A stretch of 64,000 nucleotides of DNA. It comes from Comamonadaceae bacterium (GTDB lineage: Bacteria; Pseudomonadota; Gammaproteobacteria; Burkholderiales; Burkholderiaceae_C). A model generated the notes under the pieces. The model saw nothing but the letters and a program-made list of their open reading frames with translations, did no database searches and had not been told where the DNA came from. Each line of letters starts with the position of its first letter. Position 1 is the stretch's first letter. The translations under genes and the position numbers were made by a program. Positions 11,502 to 22,001 of the stretch are shown here, in pieces. The stretch covers positions 1-64,000 of the forward strand of contig CANFXC010000004.1 in the NCBI GenBank assembly GCA_947450765.1, in the 5' to 3' direction.

Positions 11502-12265
11502 CAGACGGCCTTTGAGGTTTGTTGAGGCTGAGACGGTACTTGAGCCGACTCATGCGCCATGAGTTGAGCCGAGGTTTGACCAAAGCGCCGCTCACGCGAG
11601 CGAAACACAGCAATTGCTTCGTCCAATGCAGCGTCGTCAAATTCGGGCCAAAGTTTGTCAGTGAAATGCAGTTCGGCGTAGGCGGACTGCCACAGCAAAA
11701 AATTGCTGATGCGCAGCTCACCGCCTGTGCGGATGAGTAAATCAGGATCAGGCACGTGCGCGAGTGCCAGCGCTCGGTCAAGCGCCAACTCGGTGATCGG
11801 CTGGCCGCTGTCAGCGACTTTTTGCGCCGCCTGTGCTATGTCCCAACGGCCACCGTAATTGAAGCAGATATTGAGCACCAAGCCGGTGTTGGAAGCCGTG
11901 GTGTCTTCGGCGTTGCTGAACGCTGTCTGCATCGCGGCCGACAGACGCAGGCGGTCGCCAATAAAATGCAGTCGAACACCGTTTTGTTTGAGCTCGGCCA
12001 CTTCACTGGTGACCGCACGGGCCAACAAGTCGATCAAACCGGACACCTCTTCGTGTGGGCGATTCCAATTTTCTGACGAAAAAGCAAACACTGTCAACAC
12101 ACCAATGCCGCGCTTAACGCAGGCCTTGACGCAGTGGCGAAGGGCTGTCACACCTTGCTTGTGGCCGGCTATACGCGGCAAAAACCGCTTACCAGCCCAA
12201 CGACCGTTGCCATCCATGACGATAGCCACGTGATGCGGCATGTTGCTGAGCACAGGTGATGCCAT
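11501..12265 (-). CDS. uppS: Polyprenyl (undecaprenyl) diphosphate synthase
   Basis: HVAIVMDGNGRWA, LTVFAFSSENWNRP, DLLIRTGGELRISNFLLWQSAYAELHFT; start uncertain, ORF extends to 12388. Confidence 0.94.
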   Translation of the reverse strand: MASPVLSNMPHHVAIVMDGNGRWAGKRFLPRIAGHKQGVTALRHCVKACVKRGIGVLTVFAFSSENWNRPHEEVSGLIDLLARAVTSEVAELKQNGVRLHFIGDRLRLSAAMQTAFSNAEDTTASNTGLVLNICFNYGGRWDIAQAAQKVADSGQPITELALDRALALAHVPDPDLLIRTGGELRISNFLLWQSAYAELHFTDKLWPEFDDAALDEAIAVFRSRERRFGQTSAQLMAHESAQVPSQPQQTSKAV

Positions 12266-12302
12266 GGCGTTCAGGCCGTTAAGTGACGGATCAAACGGCG
12301 CG

Positions 12303-12863
12303 TCAAACAGCCATGATGTCTTGTTCCTTGCTGATGACGAGCTTGTCGACATCGGCAATGAAACGATCGGTGAACTTTTGAATGTCATCCTGGGCGCGGC
12401 GCTCGTCGTCTTCAGAGGCGAGCTTGTCTTTCACCAGCTTCTTGACGCCTTCATTGGCATCACGGCGCAGGTTGCGAATGGCCACCTTGGCGTGTTCACC
12501 CTCGCCTTTGACGATCTTGGTCATTTCCCTGCGGCGCTCTTCAGTCATGGCCGGCATCGGCACCCGAATCAAGTCGCCCTGCGTGGCTGGGTTCAAACCG
12601 AGATCGGAGTCGCGAATGGCTTTTTCGATCTTTGCGCCCATGCCTTTTTCCCAAGGCGAGACACTGATCGTGCGGGCGTCCAGCAAGGAGACGTTGGCGA
12701 CTTGGCTGATGGGCACCATCGAGCCGTAGTAGTCGACCTGCACGGTGTCCAGCAAACCGGGGTTGGCACGGCCGGTGCGGATCTTTGTCAGCGCTTGCTT
12801 GAAGTTCTCAAGCGACTGCTGCATTTTTGTTTCGGCGGTGGTTTTGGTGTCTTCGATGCTCAT
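12303..12863 (-). CDS. frr: Ribosome recycling factor
   Basis: [38 protein letters not shown]; start set at MSIEDTKT. Confidence 0.96.
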   Translation of the reverse strand: MSIEDTKTTAETKMQQSLENFKQALTKIRTGRANPGLLDTVQVDYYGSMVPISQVANVSLLDARTISVSPWEKGMGAKIEKAIRDSDLGLNPATQGDLIRVPMPAMTEERRREMTKIVKGEGEHAKVAIRNLRRDANEGVKKLVKDKLASEDDERRAQDDIQKFTDRFIADVDKLVISKEQDIMAV

Positions 12864-12933
12864 GGTTGCTTCTCCGGCTACAACAAAATTCAAGTTTACA
12901 AAAGAAGGGGCCAGACCGGCACTTCCTTCAATT

Positions 12934-13644
12934 TCAAATGTGGACCAGCGTACCTTCGTTCTCACCCATCACCACGCGCTTGAGGGCACCCGGCTTGAAA
13001 ATACTGAAAACTTTCACTGGCAGTTTCTGGTCACGGCACAGGGCAAAAGCCGTGGCATCCATGACCTCAAGATTTCGACCCATCGCCTCATCAAATGTGA
13101 TGGTGTCGTAACGCGTGGCACTTGGGTCCTTGCGCGGGTCGGCACTGTAGACGCCGTCAACCTTGGTCGCCTTGAGCACAATTTCTGCGCCAATTTCTGC
13201 ACCGCGCAACGCTGCGGCAGTGTCGGTGGTGAAAAATGGATTGCCGGTTCCGGCCGCAAAAATCACCACTTTGCCCTCTTCCAAGTACTGCAAAGCCTTT
13301 GGCCGCACATACGGCTCGACCACCCGCTCAATGGCGATGGCCGACATCACGCGAGGCGTCAGCCCGGCTTTGTCCATGGTGTCGCCCAACGCCAGCGCAT
13401 TCATCACGGTGGCCAGCATACCCATGTAGTCGGCTGTGGCCCGATCCATTCCGACCGAGCCGCCAGCCACGCCGCGGAAAATATTGCCACCGCCAATGAC
13501 GATGGCCATCTCAACCCCAAGGCGCGAAACCTCGGCAATCTCCTCGACCATCCGCACAATCGTCGCCCGGTTGATGCCGAAAGCATCGTCGCCCATCAAG
13601 GCTTCACCTGACAGTTTGAGCAAAATCCGCTTGTAGGCTGGCAT
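12934..13644 (-). CDS. pyrH: UMP kinase
   Basis: [28 protein letters not shown]; start set at MPAYKRIL. Confidence 0.96.
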   Translation of the reverse strand: MPAYKRILLKLSGEALMGDDAFGINRATIVRMVEEIAEVSRLGVEMAIVIGGGNIFRGVAGGSVGMDRATADYMGMLATVMNALALGDTMDKAGLTPRVMSAIAIERVVEPYVRPKALQYLEEGKVVIFAAGTGNPFFTTDTAAALRGAEIGAEIVLKATKVDGVYSADPRKDPSATRYDTITFDEAMGRNLEVMDATAFALCRDQKLPVKVFSIFKPGALKRVVMGENEGTLVHI

Positions 13645-13726
13645 GGCGAGTCCGTGATTGAGGGTTGATTGGAGTGGCGCGGTGCTTGACCCGTGAAGGG
13701 TCAGGCGGCTTTGTCTGGCAGCTTTA

Positions 13727-14644
13727 TCAGGCAGCTTTGGCAGCAGCAATCTGAGCAGCCACTTCGGCAGCGAAATCGTCAACCTTCTTCTCGATGCCTT
13801 CGCCGACCACGTACATGGTGAAGGCTTTCACCGTGGTAGCGCGTTCTTTGAGCATCTGCTCAACCGTTTGCTTGTCATTTTTAACAAACGACTGGTTGAA
13901 AAGGCTGACTTCTTTGAGGTACTTTTGCACGCCACCGTCAATGCGTTTAGCAACGATTTCAGCGGACTGAACCGGCTTGCCTTCGGCTTGGGCTTTGGCG
14001 GCATCTTCAGCTGCTTTGGCGGCTGCGACCGAGCGCTCTTTGGCAACCAGTTCAGCAGGCACATCGGCACTGGACAGCGCCACTGGCTTCATCGCAGCCA
14101 CGTGCATGGCAACGTCTTTGGCAGCGGTTTCGTCGCCCTCAAACTCGACCACCACGCCGATGCGCGTGCCGTGCAGGTAAGAAGCCAGCTGGTTACCCGC
14201 ATCAAAGCGCTTGAAGCGGCGAACACTCATGTTCTCACCGATCTTGCCGATCAGGCCTTTGCGCACGTCTTCGATCGTCGGGCCAAAGCCGTCCATCGAG
14301 AAAGGCATGGCGCCGATGGCTTCGACGTCAGCAGGGTTGTGCTTGACGATGCCTTCGGCAACAGCCTTGACCAGACCCAAGAAGCTGTCGTTCTTGGTGA
14401 CAAAGTCGGTTTCGCAATTGACTTCAACCAAGGCGCCAATACCGCCTTCGGTGTAAGTGGCGACAACGCCTTCAGCGGTGATACGTGAAGCGGCTTTGCC
14501 AGCCTTGTTGCCCAGCTTGACGCGCAAAATTTCTTCGGCTTTTTCCATGTTGCCGTCGGCTTCGGTCAGTGCTTTTTTGCACTCCATCATGGGAGCGTCG
14601 GTCTTGGCGCGCAGTTCAGCGACCATGCTTGCAGTGATAATCAT
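13727..14644 (-). CDS. tsf: Elongation factor Ts
   Basis: [37 protein letters not shown]. Confidence 0.97.
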   Translation of the reverse strand: MIITASMVAELRAKTDAPMMECKKALTEADGNMEKAEEILRVKLGNKAGKAASRITAEGVVATYTEGGIGALVEVNCETDFVTKNDSFLGLVKAVAEGIVKHNPADVEAIGAMPFSMDGFGPTIEDVRKGLIGKIGENMSVRRFKRFDAGNQLASYLHGTRIGVVVEFEGDETAAKDVAMHVAAMKPVALSSADVPAELVAKERSVAAAKAAEDAAKAQAEGKPVQSAEIVAKRIDGGVQKYLKEVSLFNQSFVKNDKQTVEQMLKERATTVKAFTMYVVGEGIEKKVDDFAAEVAAQIAAAKAA

Positions 14645-14719
14645 TTTTGGTTCTCCGTGAGAGTCAATTGGCTAGATGTACGAGGTGCAGACCGGTTGGC
14701 ATCCGCAAAATTTACGTGT

Positions 14720-14748
14720 GAAAAAGGGGCTACCCGAGCCCCTTTTTC
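14720..14748 (-). terminator. Intrinsic terminator/attenuator-like hairpin between rpsB and tsf
   Basis: Perfect 12-bp inverted repeat GAAAAAGGGGCT-acccg-AGCCCCTTTTTC. Confidence 0.8.
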
Positions 14749-14770
14749 GAGTGGCACAAGGCCGCAGTGA

Positions 14771-15520
14771 TTAAGCTGCGGTCTGCACTTCGACGAATTC
14801 GTCAGCGGCGACAGGCGCCACAGCACGAACCACTTCGCCGGTTGAGTTGGCACGGCCTTCGATGATCGCGTCAGCAATACCGCGAGCGTAGAGCTCAACA
14901 GCTTTGGACGAGTCATCGTTACCAGGGATCACGTAATCGATACCGATTGGGGAATGGTTGGAGTCAACCACACCGATCAGTGGGATGCCGAGCTTTTGAG
15001 CTTCAGCCACGGCGATTTTATGGAAACCGACGTCGATCACGAAAATAGCATCTGGCAATGCAGCCATGTCCTGGATGCCGCCGATGTCTTTTTCGAGCTT
15101 CTCGATTTCACGCTTGAACGTGAGCTGCTCTTTTTTGCTGATGGTGTCGAGGCCGGACTCTTGCTGAGCCTTCATTTCTTTCAGGCGCTTGATCGACGTT
15201 TTGACCGTCTTGAAGTTGGTCAGCATGCCGCCCAACCAACGCTGGTCAACGTAAGGCACGCCGGCGCGCTGAGCTTCAGCAGCAACGATGTCACGGGCTT
15301 GACGCTTGGTGCCAACCATCAGAATGTTGCCGCCATTGGCAGCGAGTTGACGCGCAAACTTGGCTGCGTCCTGGAACATCGGCAGCGATTTTTCCAGGTT
15401 GATGATGTGGATACGGTTACGGTGACCGAAGATGTACGGAGCCATCTTAGGGTTCCAGAAGCGGGTTTGGTGTCCGAAATGGACGCCGGCTTCAAGCATT
15501 TCACGCATGGTGACTGACAT
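14771..15520 (-). CDS. rpsB: 30S ribosomal protein S2
   Basis: [51 protein letters not shown]. Confidence 0.97.
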   Translation of the reverse strand: MSVTMREMLEAGVHFGHQTRFWNPKMAPYIFGHRNRIHIINLEKSLPMFQDAAKFARQLAANGGNILMVGTKRQARDIVAAEAQRAGVPYVDQRWLGGMLTNFKTVKTSIKRLKEMKAQQESGLDTISKKEQLTFKREIEKLEKDIGGIQDMAALPDAIFVIDVGFHKIAVAEAQKLGIPLIGVVDSNHSPIGIDYVIPGNDDSSKAVELYARGIADAIIEGRANSTGEVVRAVAPVAADEFVEVQTAA

Positions 15521-15666
15521 ATAAAACTCCAAAGGTTGTGTCTAAAATCAGCGCTTATCGTCTGGACTTATTTCCTGAGCGACACCTTGAGTGGCTGATT
15601 TGCGATTTACCTTGCAAACGACTTCTTGGTCATCCACAAAGCCCGTAGATCATACCACCCTCAGCC

Positions 15667-17046
15667 GTGAAACACGCGAACCCCATGCTCCAAGACCTGC
15701 ACGCGCAACGCCAAGCCATCTCATCCGGTCAGCTAAGCCTGGCCGACGCCTTGAACCAAGCCCGACTGGCCAGTTTGAGCACCGCCTGCGCTGCGGTCTA
15801 CATCAGCCACCCTGCCGAACTGTTGGCCGAAGCCGCCAAAGTGGCAGACGTCACCGACCCAAACATGGCCAGCCTAGGCCCGCTGGGAGGACTGCCGGTT
15901 TCAGTCAAGGACCTGTTTGACGTGGCCGGTGAGCGAACCCAGGCCGGCTCAACCGTCTTGGCTGACGCAAACCCAACGCAGTCCGACTGTCCTGCAGTCG
16001 CCCGACTGCGCCGCGCCGGTGGTCTGATCGCCGGCCGCACCAATATGTCCGAGTTCGCTTATTCCGGCGTCGGCATCAACCCACACTACGGCACGCCAGT
16101 GAACCCGGCCGACAACGTGGTCGCCCGTATTCCGGGAGGTTCGTCTTCGGGCGCTGCGGTGTCCGTAGCCACTGGAGCGGCAGCCGTAGGCTTGGGCTCT
16201 GATACCGGTGGTTCGATCCGCATTCCGGCCGCTCTGTGTGGACTGGTCGGCTTTAAAAGCACGGCGCGACTGGTGCCGACTGCGGGCGCCCTGCCTTTGT
16301 CCACCACGCTCGACACGGTCTGCGCCATCACGCGCTCTGTGCGCGACGCCGTGACGGTGCACGAAGTACTGGCCGACAGGCGCGTGGCTCTGGCGGGCAA
16401 GCCTTTGTCGGCCAGCCGTTTTGCCGTGCCCCGTTGCCTGATGCAAGACGGCTTGGACGCCACAGTGGCCAGCGCATTTGAGCACAGCTTGCGCGTGCTC
16501 CGCGCGGCTGGCGCGGAGATTGTCGACATCGACCTGACAGAGATCGACGACCTGACCAACATCAACGCCACGGGAGGCTTGTCGGCGGCAGAGAGCTACG
16601 CCTGGCACCGACAGTTGATTGCGCGCAAACAGTCTGACTACGACCCCCGCGTGGCGCTGCGAATCCTCAAAGGCGCGAGCATGAGCGCGGCAGACTACAT
16701 CGACTTGCTCGCAGCGCGGCGCGAGTGGATCGCCCGCATGAACGTGCGCATGAACGGCTTCGACGCCATGCTGTCACCTACGGTGCCAATGGTCGCGCCA
16801 GCCATCGCCGACCTGATCGACGACGATGCGGCTTTCTTTCGCGTCAACGGCCTGTTACTGCGCAATCCCGCGGTGGTCAACATGCTCGACGGCTGCGCCA
16901 TTTCCCTGCCCTGCTACACGCCAGACCAGGCGCAAATCCAATTGCCAGTCGGTCTCATGCTCTGGCATTCAGCCCTGCACGACGACGTCATTCTGGACGC
17001 GGCGCTGCAGGTGGAAGCCGCGCTGAATCTGGCGCACACGCACTGA
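15667..17046 (+). CDS. Amidase (amidase-signature family)
   Basis: GLPVSVKDLFDVAG, PGGSSSGAAVSVATGAAAVGLGSDTGGSIRIPAALCG. Confidence 0.9.
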   Translation: MKHANPMLQDLHAQRQAISSGQLSLADALNQARLASLSTACAAVYISHPAELLAEAAKVADVTDPNMASLGPLGGLPVSVKDLFDVAGERTQAGSTVLADANPTQSDCPAVARLRRAGGLIAGRTNMSEFAYSGVGINPHYGTPVNPADNVVARIPGGSSSGAAVSVATGAAAVGLGSDTGGSIRIPAALCGLVGFKSTARLVPTAGALPLSTTLDTVCAITRSVRDAVTVHEVLADRRVALAGKPLSASRFAVPRCLMQDGLDATVASAFEHSLRVLRAAGAEIVDIDLTEIDDLTNINATGGLSAAESYAWHRQLIARKQSDYDPRVALRILKGASMSAADYIDLLAARREWIARMNVRMNGFDAMLSPTVPMVAPAIADLIDDDAAFFRVNGLLLRNPAVVNMLDGCAISLPCYTPDQAQIQLPVGLMLWHSALHDDVILDAALQVEAALNLAHTH

Positions 17047-17116
17047 CTTTTTAAGCGCCGCAAATATCGTCAAACGGCCGCGCTTATCAGACCTTGAGAA
17101 GCCGCCACAATCAGGC

Positions 17117-18673
17117 ATGCATCGCACGCTCAAGATCTCTCACGAACTCAGCTACCCGCTTTTCGACATCGCTGCCACGCGGCAGATCGAGACGCTGGCC
17201 CAAGCCGATTTGCCAGAACACAGCCTCATGCAACGGGCTGGACTGGCCACCGCCCGCCTGACCTTGGCGCTGGCACCGCATGCACAACATGTCTGGGTCG
17301 CCTGCGGCCCCGGCAACAACGGCGGTGATGGATTTGAAGCGGCACTGCAATTGAGCAAGCTTGGCAAGACCGTCAGCCTGACGTGGACCGAGCAAGACCA
17401 AAATACTGACGGCAGCCCAAGCCAGCAACCGCCCGACGCACGCGCCTCACGCCTGCGCGCACTGTCCGCCGGGCTGACAATTTCTCCGAAGCCTCCCGCA
17501 ACGTTCGACTTCGCGATCGACGCACTGCTCGGCATTGGCGGCACGCTGTCAGCAGATCGTCCGGGCACGCTGCTGATGACGCAATGGCTGAACCAAATGC
17601 ACGGCAGCGGAGCGCCGGTGCTGTGCATCGACCTGCCGACAGGACTCAACGCGGACACCGGCGCGTCCTTGTACAAAACTCCAAAGCACGGTGCGCGTCA
17701 CACTTTGAGCCTACTGACCTTGAAGCCGGGCTTGTTCACCGCCGACGGACGCGATACGACGGGCCAAGTCTGGCTTGATGACTTGAGCGTGGCCGTGCCT
17801 GCGGACGTACAACCCTGCGCCATGTTGCAAGGCGCAAATAGTGCGATGGGTACGGCGGGTACGACTGGCTTGCCCCGACAACAACAAGCGCATGCCAGCC
17901 ACAAAGGCAGTTTCGGCGACGTGGCCGTATTAGGTGGCGCACCCGGTATGACCGGTGCAGCCCTGCTGGCCGCACGCGCCGCCTTGCACGCGGGCGCGGG
18001 TCGGGTCTTTGTCGCGCTGCTTAGCAACGCAGCAGACAACATTTTGTCGGTGGATACAACCCAACCCGAACTGATGTTCAGACGTCCAGCGGCGCTGGAT
18101 GTGGCACAACAGGTGCTGGTCTGCGGGTGCGGCGGCGGGCAAGCGGTGCAAGCGCATCTGCCGGCGCTCTTGGCTGACGCAACGCGCGCTGTCTTTGATG
18201 CTGACGCTCTGAACGCCATCGCAGAAAACTCGTCGTTGCAAGGACTACTCGTAGCGCGGCAAGCGCGTGACTACTCAACGGTATTGACGCCGCATCCGTT
18301 GGAAGCCGCCCGACTCTTGCAATGCAGAACGCAAGACGTTCAGTCAGACCGGCGTCGTGCAGCGCAGCAATTGGCGGATCGATTTGGCTGCGTGGTGGTG
18401 CTCAAAGGATCGGGCAGCGTGATTGCAGCACCGGGACAAATAGTTCGAATCAACCACAGCGGCAATGCCCTGCTCGCCAGCCCTGGCACAGGTGACGTTT
18501 TGGCCGGGATGATCGGGGCTATGTTGGCCGTCGGTCTTCCAGCGTGGGCAGCAGCAGCCCGGGCAGTTTTCATGCATGGGCACATGGCTGACCGTTGGAC
18601 AGACATTGGAGCCGCCAGCGGAGCACATCAAGCACTGACAGCGTCAGCACTGGCCCGATGCGCCAGTGCTTAA
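17117..18673 (+). CDS. nnr: Bifunctional NAD(P)H-hydrate epimerase/ADP-dependent dehydratase
   Basis: N-terminal YjeF_N (ACGPGNNGGDGFEAAL) plus C-terminal carbohydrate-kinase domain (SGNALLASPGTGDVLAGMIGAML). Confidence 0.9.
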   Translation: MHRTLKISHELSYPLFDIAATRQIETLAQADLPEHSLMQRAGLATARLTLALAPHAQHVWVACGPGNNGGDGFEAALQLSKLGKTVSLTWTEQDQNTDGSPSQQPPDARASRLRALSAGLTISPKPPATFDFAIDALLGIGGTLSADRPGTLLMTQWLNQMHGSGAPVLCIDLPTGLNADTGASLYKTPKHGARHTLSLLTLKPGLFTADGRDTTGQVWLDDLSVAVPADVQPCAMLQGANSAMGTAGTTGLPRQQQAHASHKGSFGDVAVLGGAPGMTGAALLAARAALHAGAGRVFVALLSNAADNILSVDTTQPELMFRRPAALDVAQQVLVCGCGGGQAVQAHLPALLADATRAVFDADALNAIAENSSLQGLLVARQARDYSTVLTPHPLEAARLLQCRTQDVQSDRRRAAQQLADRFGCVVVLKGSGSVIAAPGQIVRINHSGNALLASPGTGDVLAGMIGAMLAVGLPAWAAAARAVFMHGHMADRWTDIGAASGAHQALTASALARCASA

Positions 18674-18721
18674 GAGATCAAAAGACCGAATGGCCTGAGT
18701 GCCAGAAAGCGATAAGCGCTC

Positions 18722-19258
18722 TCAACCCAGAAGCATCAGGCCAACCTGCAACAGCAGCAGCAAAGCCATCGCCGACAAGTCAATGCCGCCAATCATGGGC
18801 ACAATCCGGCGCAACGGCGACAAAGGCGGCTCGACCAGTCGGGACAGCAAACCGTGAGCGTAAGAGCCGGGCTGCACCCACGAGATGATGACGTAGCCAA
18901 ACACCAAGATCGTCAAGGCTTGCAGCGTCACGCGGAGCAGCATTTTCAAAGCAAAGGCCAGCACAGCCAGAACCGGCACATCGCCTGCGAACCAGCCAAA
19001 AAGCAAAGCAGCCAACAAGGCATACAGCAAGGACAGCAAGGCAGCAGCGAACAAACTGGCGGAATCCACCTTGGAGCGGGCCAGCGCCTGCGGCAGCGTG
19101 CGCCGCAGCGGCTTGACCAACCAGTTGGTCAACGCCATCACAAACGTGCCCGGCTGGGCCGTCATGCTGATGCGCAGCCAGTTCATATAAGCACGGAACA
19201 AAGCCGCGCCGATCAACAGATAAAAAGCTGTTTCCAGCAAAAAACTCAAAGCATGCAT
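18722..19258 (-). CDS. YggT family membrane protein
   Basis: Duplicated YggT hydrophobic domain (VIISWVQPGS..RLVEPPLSPLRRIVPMIGGIDLS). Confidence 0.85.
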   Translation of the reverse strand: MHALSFLLETAFYLLIGAALFRAYMNWLRISMTAQPGTFVMALTNWLVKPLRRTLPQALARSKVDSASLFAAALLSLLYALLAALLFGWFAGDVPVLAVLAFALKMLLRVTLQALTILVFGYVIISWVQPGSYAHGLLSRLVEPPLSPLRRIVPMIGGIDLSAMALLLLLQVGLMLLG

Positions 19259-19263
19259 CTACA

Positions 19264-21477
19264 TCACCGCCTTGGCTTCTTGCTGGGTTTACTTGACTTG
19301 CGCGGTGCGCCGCCAGCCGACTTCTTCACAGCAGCTTTGAGTGCTTGAATCGGCGAGCGGGCCGCACCGCGGTCTGACGCGCCACCACTGCGTGCAGCTG
19401 AACGATCGGGGCGATCTGAACGCTTACCGGCACTTTTATCGGATCGTTTGTCAGTGTATTTGTCGCCACCTTTACGACCACCGTCGCGCTCATCAGAGGG
19501 GCCGTCGAATGCGCCGCCACCCGACTTGTCCTTCATGGCACGAGCCGTCAATTCATCGCCTTCGTGCACCAACCTGAAATCAATCTTGCGACCATCCAGA
19601 TCGACGCGACTGACCTGCACTCGAACCCGCGTGCCGATGGCATAACGCATACCGGTACGTTCACCGCGAAGTTCTTGCCGCGCTTCGTCAAAGCGGAAGT
19701 ACTCGCTGCCGAGTTCGGTGATGTGCACCAGCCCTTCGACATACATCGCATCCAAGGTGACGAAAATCCCGAAGCTGGTCGCCGAGCTGACGACACCGCC
19801 GAACTCTTCGCCCAAATGGCCGCGCATGTATTTGCATTTGAGCCAGGCTTCAACGTCACGGCTGGCTTCATCAGCCCGGCGTTCGTTGGCGCTGCAATGC
19901 AAACCAGCGGCTTGCCAAGCAAGTTGGTCCATCGTCGGTTTTTTCGGCTTTTGATCGGACTCCACCGCCCGCGCAGCCAAGCGCTTGGACAACTTGGCAT
20001 GAGCCTCGCCCGGTGTCGGCAAGGCCGGCAACTGGTATTTGGCTTGTTTCAGCACGGCCTTGATGACGCGGTGCACCAGCAAATCCGGGTAGCGCCGAAT
20101 CGGGCTGGTGAAGTGGGTGTAAGCCTCATACGCCAAACCGAAGTGGCCGTTGTTCATCGGCGTGTAAATCGCCTGCGACATGGAGCGCAGCAGCATCGAA
20201 TGAATTTGCTGAGCGTCGGGGCGATCCTTGGTGGCCAAGGCGATCGACTGAAACTCGCCAGGCATGGGGTCATCACTGATGGTCAGCCCCAAACCAATGG
20301 CTTTGAGATAGCTGCGCAGCATGTCTTTTTTCTCAGGCGTCGGGCCTTCGTGCACGCGAAACAAGCCGGCATGCTTGCTCTGGGCAATGAAGTCCGCCGA
20401 GCAGACGTTGGCCGACAACATGGCTTCTTCGATCAAACGGTGCGCCACATTGCGCGTACGCGGCACGATTTTTTCGATGCGACCAGCGTCATCGCAGACG
20501 ATCTGTGTTTCGGTGGTTTCAAAATCCACCGCACCGCGGACACCACGTTCTTTCAGCAGGGCTTGGTAAACATCATGCAAGTCCAGCAAATGCGGCACCA
20601 GCGCTTTACGCTGAGCGGCTTCAGGGCCGCGCGTGTTGGCCAAAATAGCCGCCACTTCGGTGTACGTGAAACGGGCGTGGCTGAACATCACCGCCGGGTA
20701 AAACTGGTAAGCGTGAACTTCGCCTTTGGCGGTGATGAGCATGTCACAGACCATGCACAGCCGCTCAACGTTCGGGTTCAGAGAGCACAAGCCGTTGGAG
20801 AGTTTTTCAGGCAGCATCGGGATCACACGGCGCGGAAAATACACGCTGGTCGCCCGGTCGTACGCATCAATGTCAATAGCGCTGCCAGTCTCTACATAGT
20901 GGCTGACGTCGGCAATCGCCACCAGCAAACGCCAACCCTTGCCGCGACCGACTTTGGCCGGTTCGCAGTAAACGGCGTCATCGAAATCGCGTGCGTCTTC
21001 GCCGTCAATCGTCACCAGCGCGATATCGGTCAGGTCGACGCGGCCTTGCTTGTCGATAGGACGCACGGCATCAGGCAGAGCCCGCGCCAGCGCCAGCGCT
21101 TCATCACTGAACTCATGCGGTACGCCATATTTGCGCACGGCAATCTCGATTTCCATGCCGGGGTCGTCAACCTCGCCCAGCACTTCTTTGACACGCCCAG
21201 CCGGTTGACCGAACAGCGCTGGCGGCTCGGTCAGCTCGACCACCACCACCTGCCCCGGCTTGGCCGTACCGGTTGCGCCCTTGGGAATCAGGATGTCTTG
21301 GCCATAGCGCTTGTCTTCGGGGGCGACCAGCCAGACGCCGCTTTCATGCAGCAAACGGCCAATAATCGGATTGGGCGAGCGCTCTAGGATCTCCGTGACG
21401 CGGCCTTCAGGGCGGTTTTTGCGGTCATGGCGCACGATGCGCGCTTTGACGCGATCTTTGTGCAGAACTGCGCGCAT
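19264..21477 (-). CDS. rnr: Ribonuclease R (RNB domain plus S1)
   Basis: VTIDGEDARDFDDAVYCE, SVYFPRRVIPMLPEKLSNGLCSLNP, C-terminal S1 domain. Coding similarity continues upstream in frame to about 21570 (EFEGTVSGHRDGHGFVQRDDGEADIYLPPNEM) without a canonical start. Confidence 0.93.
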   Translation of the reverse strand: MRAVLHKDRVKARIVRHDRKNRPEGRVTEILERSPNPIIGRLLHESGVWLVAPEDKRYGQDILIPKGATGTAKPGQVVVVELTEPPALFGQPAGRVKEVLGEVDDPGMEIEIAVRKYGVPHEFSDEALALARALPDAVRPIDKQGRVDLTDIALVTIDGEDARDFDDAVYCEPAKVGRGKGWRLLVAIADVSHYVETGSAIDIDAYDRATSVYFPRRVIPMLPEKLSNGLCSLNPNVERLCMVCDMLITAKGEVHAYQFYPAVMFSHARFTYTEVAAILANTRGPEAAQRKALVPHLLDLHDVYQALLKERGVRGAVDFETTETQIVCDDAGRIEKIVPRTRNVAHRLIEEAMLSANVCSADFIAQSKHAGLFRVHEGPTPEKKDMLRSYLKAIGLGLTISDDPMPGEFQSIALATKDRPDAQQIHSMLLRSMSQAIYTPMNNGHFGLAYEAYTHFTSPIRRYPDLLVHRVIKAVLKQAKYQLPALPTPGEAHAKLSKRLAARAVESDQKPKKPTMDQLAWQAAGLHCSANERRADEASRDVEAWLKCKYMRGHLGEEFGGVVSSATSFGIFVTLDAMYVEGLVHITELGSEYFRFDEARQELRGERTGMRYAIGTRVRVQVSRVDLDGRKIDFRLVHEGDELTARAMKDKSGGGAFDGPSDERDGGRKGGDKYTDKRSDKSAGKRSDRPDRSAARSGGASDRGAARSPIQALKAAVKKSAGGAPRKSSKPSKKPRR

Positions 21478-21854
21478 TTCATTAGGCGGCAGGTAAATAT
21501 CTGCCTCGCCGTCATCGCGTTGAACAAAACCGTGGCCGTCACGGTGACCCGAAACTGTGCCTTCAAATTCGGCTAACAGGTTGGAAACCTGACTTGAAGG
21601 GTGTTGAGATGTTTTGATAAGTAATCTCTTTCGTGAGATGGTCGATAAAAATGGAGTGCCTGCTGAAGCTTACGCCGGGTAGGACCGCGCTAGCGCATGA
21701 AGGGCTTGGCGCAGGGCGGCATTTAGATGGAAAGCAATTTGCACGACCATCAGCATAAAGCATGGACGTTACAAACCGGAACATCGTGGATAGTTGAATT
21801 TTTTTGAGCCACTCTTTCCACAAGCCACTTTTCTAATGGTACATTACTAGCTGT

Positions 21855-21939
21855 GCCCGGGTGGCGGAATTGGTAGACGCGCACGGTTCAGGTCCGTGTA
21901 TCGCAAGATGTGGAGATTCGAGTTCTCTCCCGGGCACCA
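21855..21939 (+). tRNA. tRNA-Leu (anticodon CAG)
   Basis: Class II cloverleaf: gcccggg acceptor paired with cccgggc, anticodon arm cacgg-ttCAGgt-ccgtg, TTCGAGT loop, encoded CCA. Confidence 0.95.
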
Positions 21940-21952
21940 TAGATACCCAAAC

Positions 21953-21983
21953 AAAAAAGCCGCTGAACTCAGCGGCTTTTTTT
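21953..21983. terminator. Bidirectional intrinsic terminator between tRNA-Leu and rimO
   Basis: aaaaaagccgctgaactcagcggcttttttt. Confidence 0.88.
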
Positions 21984-22001
21984 CGTTCAGGCCGGGCTTT
22001 T

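Noticed and set aside
19564-21387. 607-aa plus-strand ORF antisense to rnr
   Set aside because: Lies wholly within the clearly conserved RNase R gene on the other strand; a shadow ORF from high-GC codon bias with no recognisable domain
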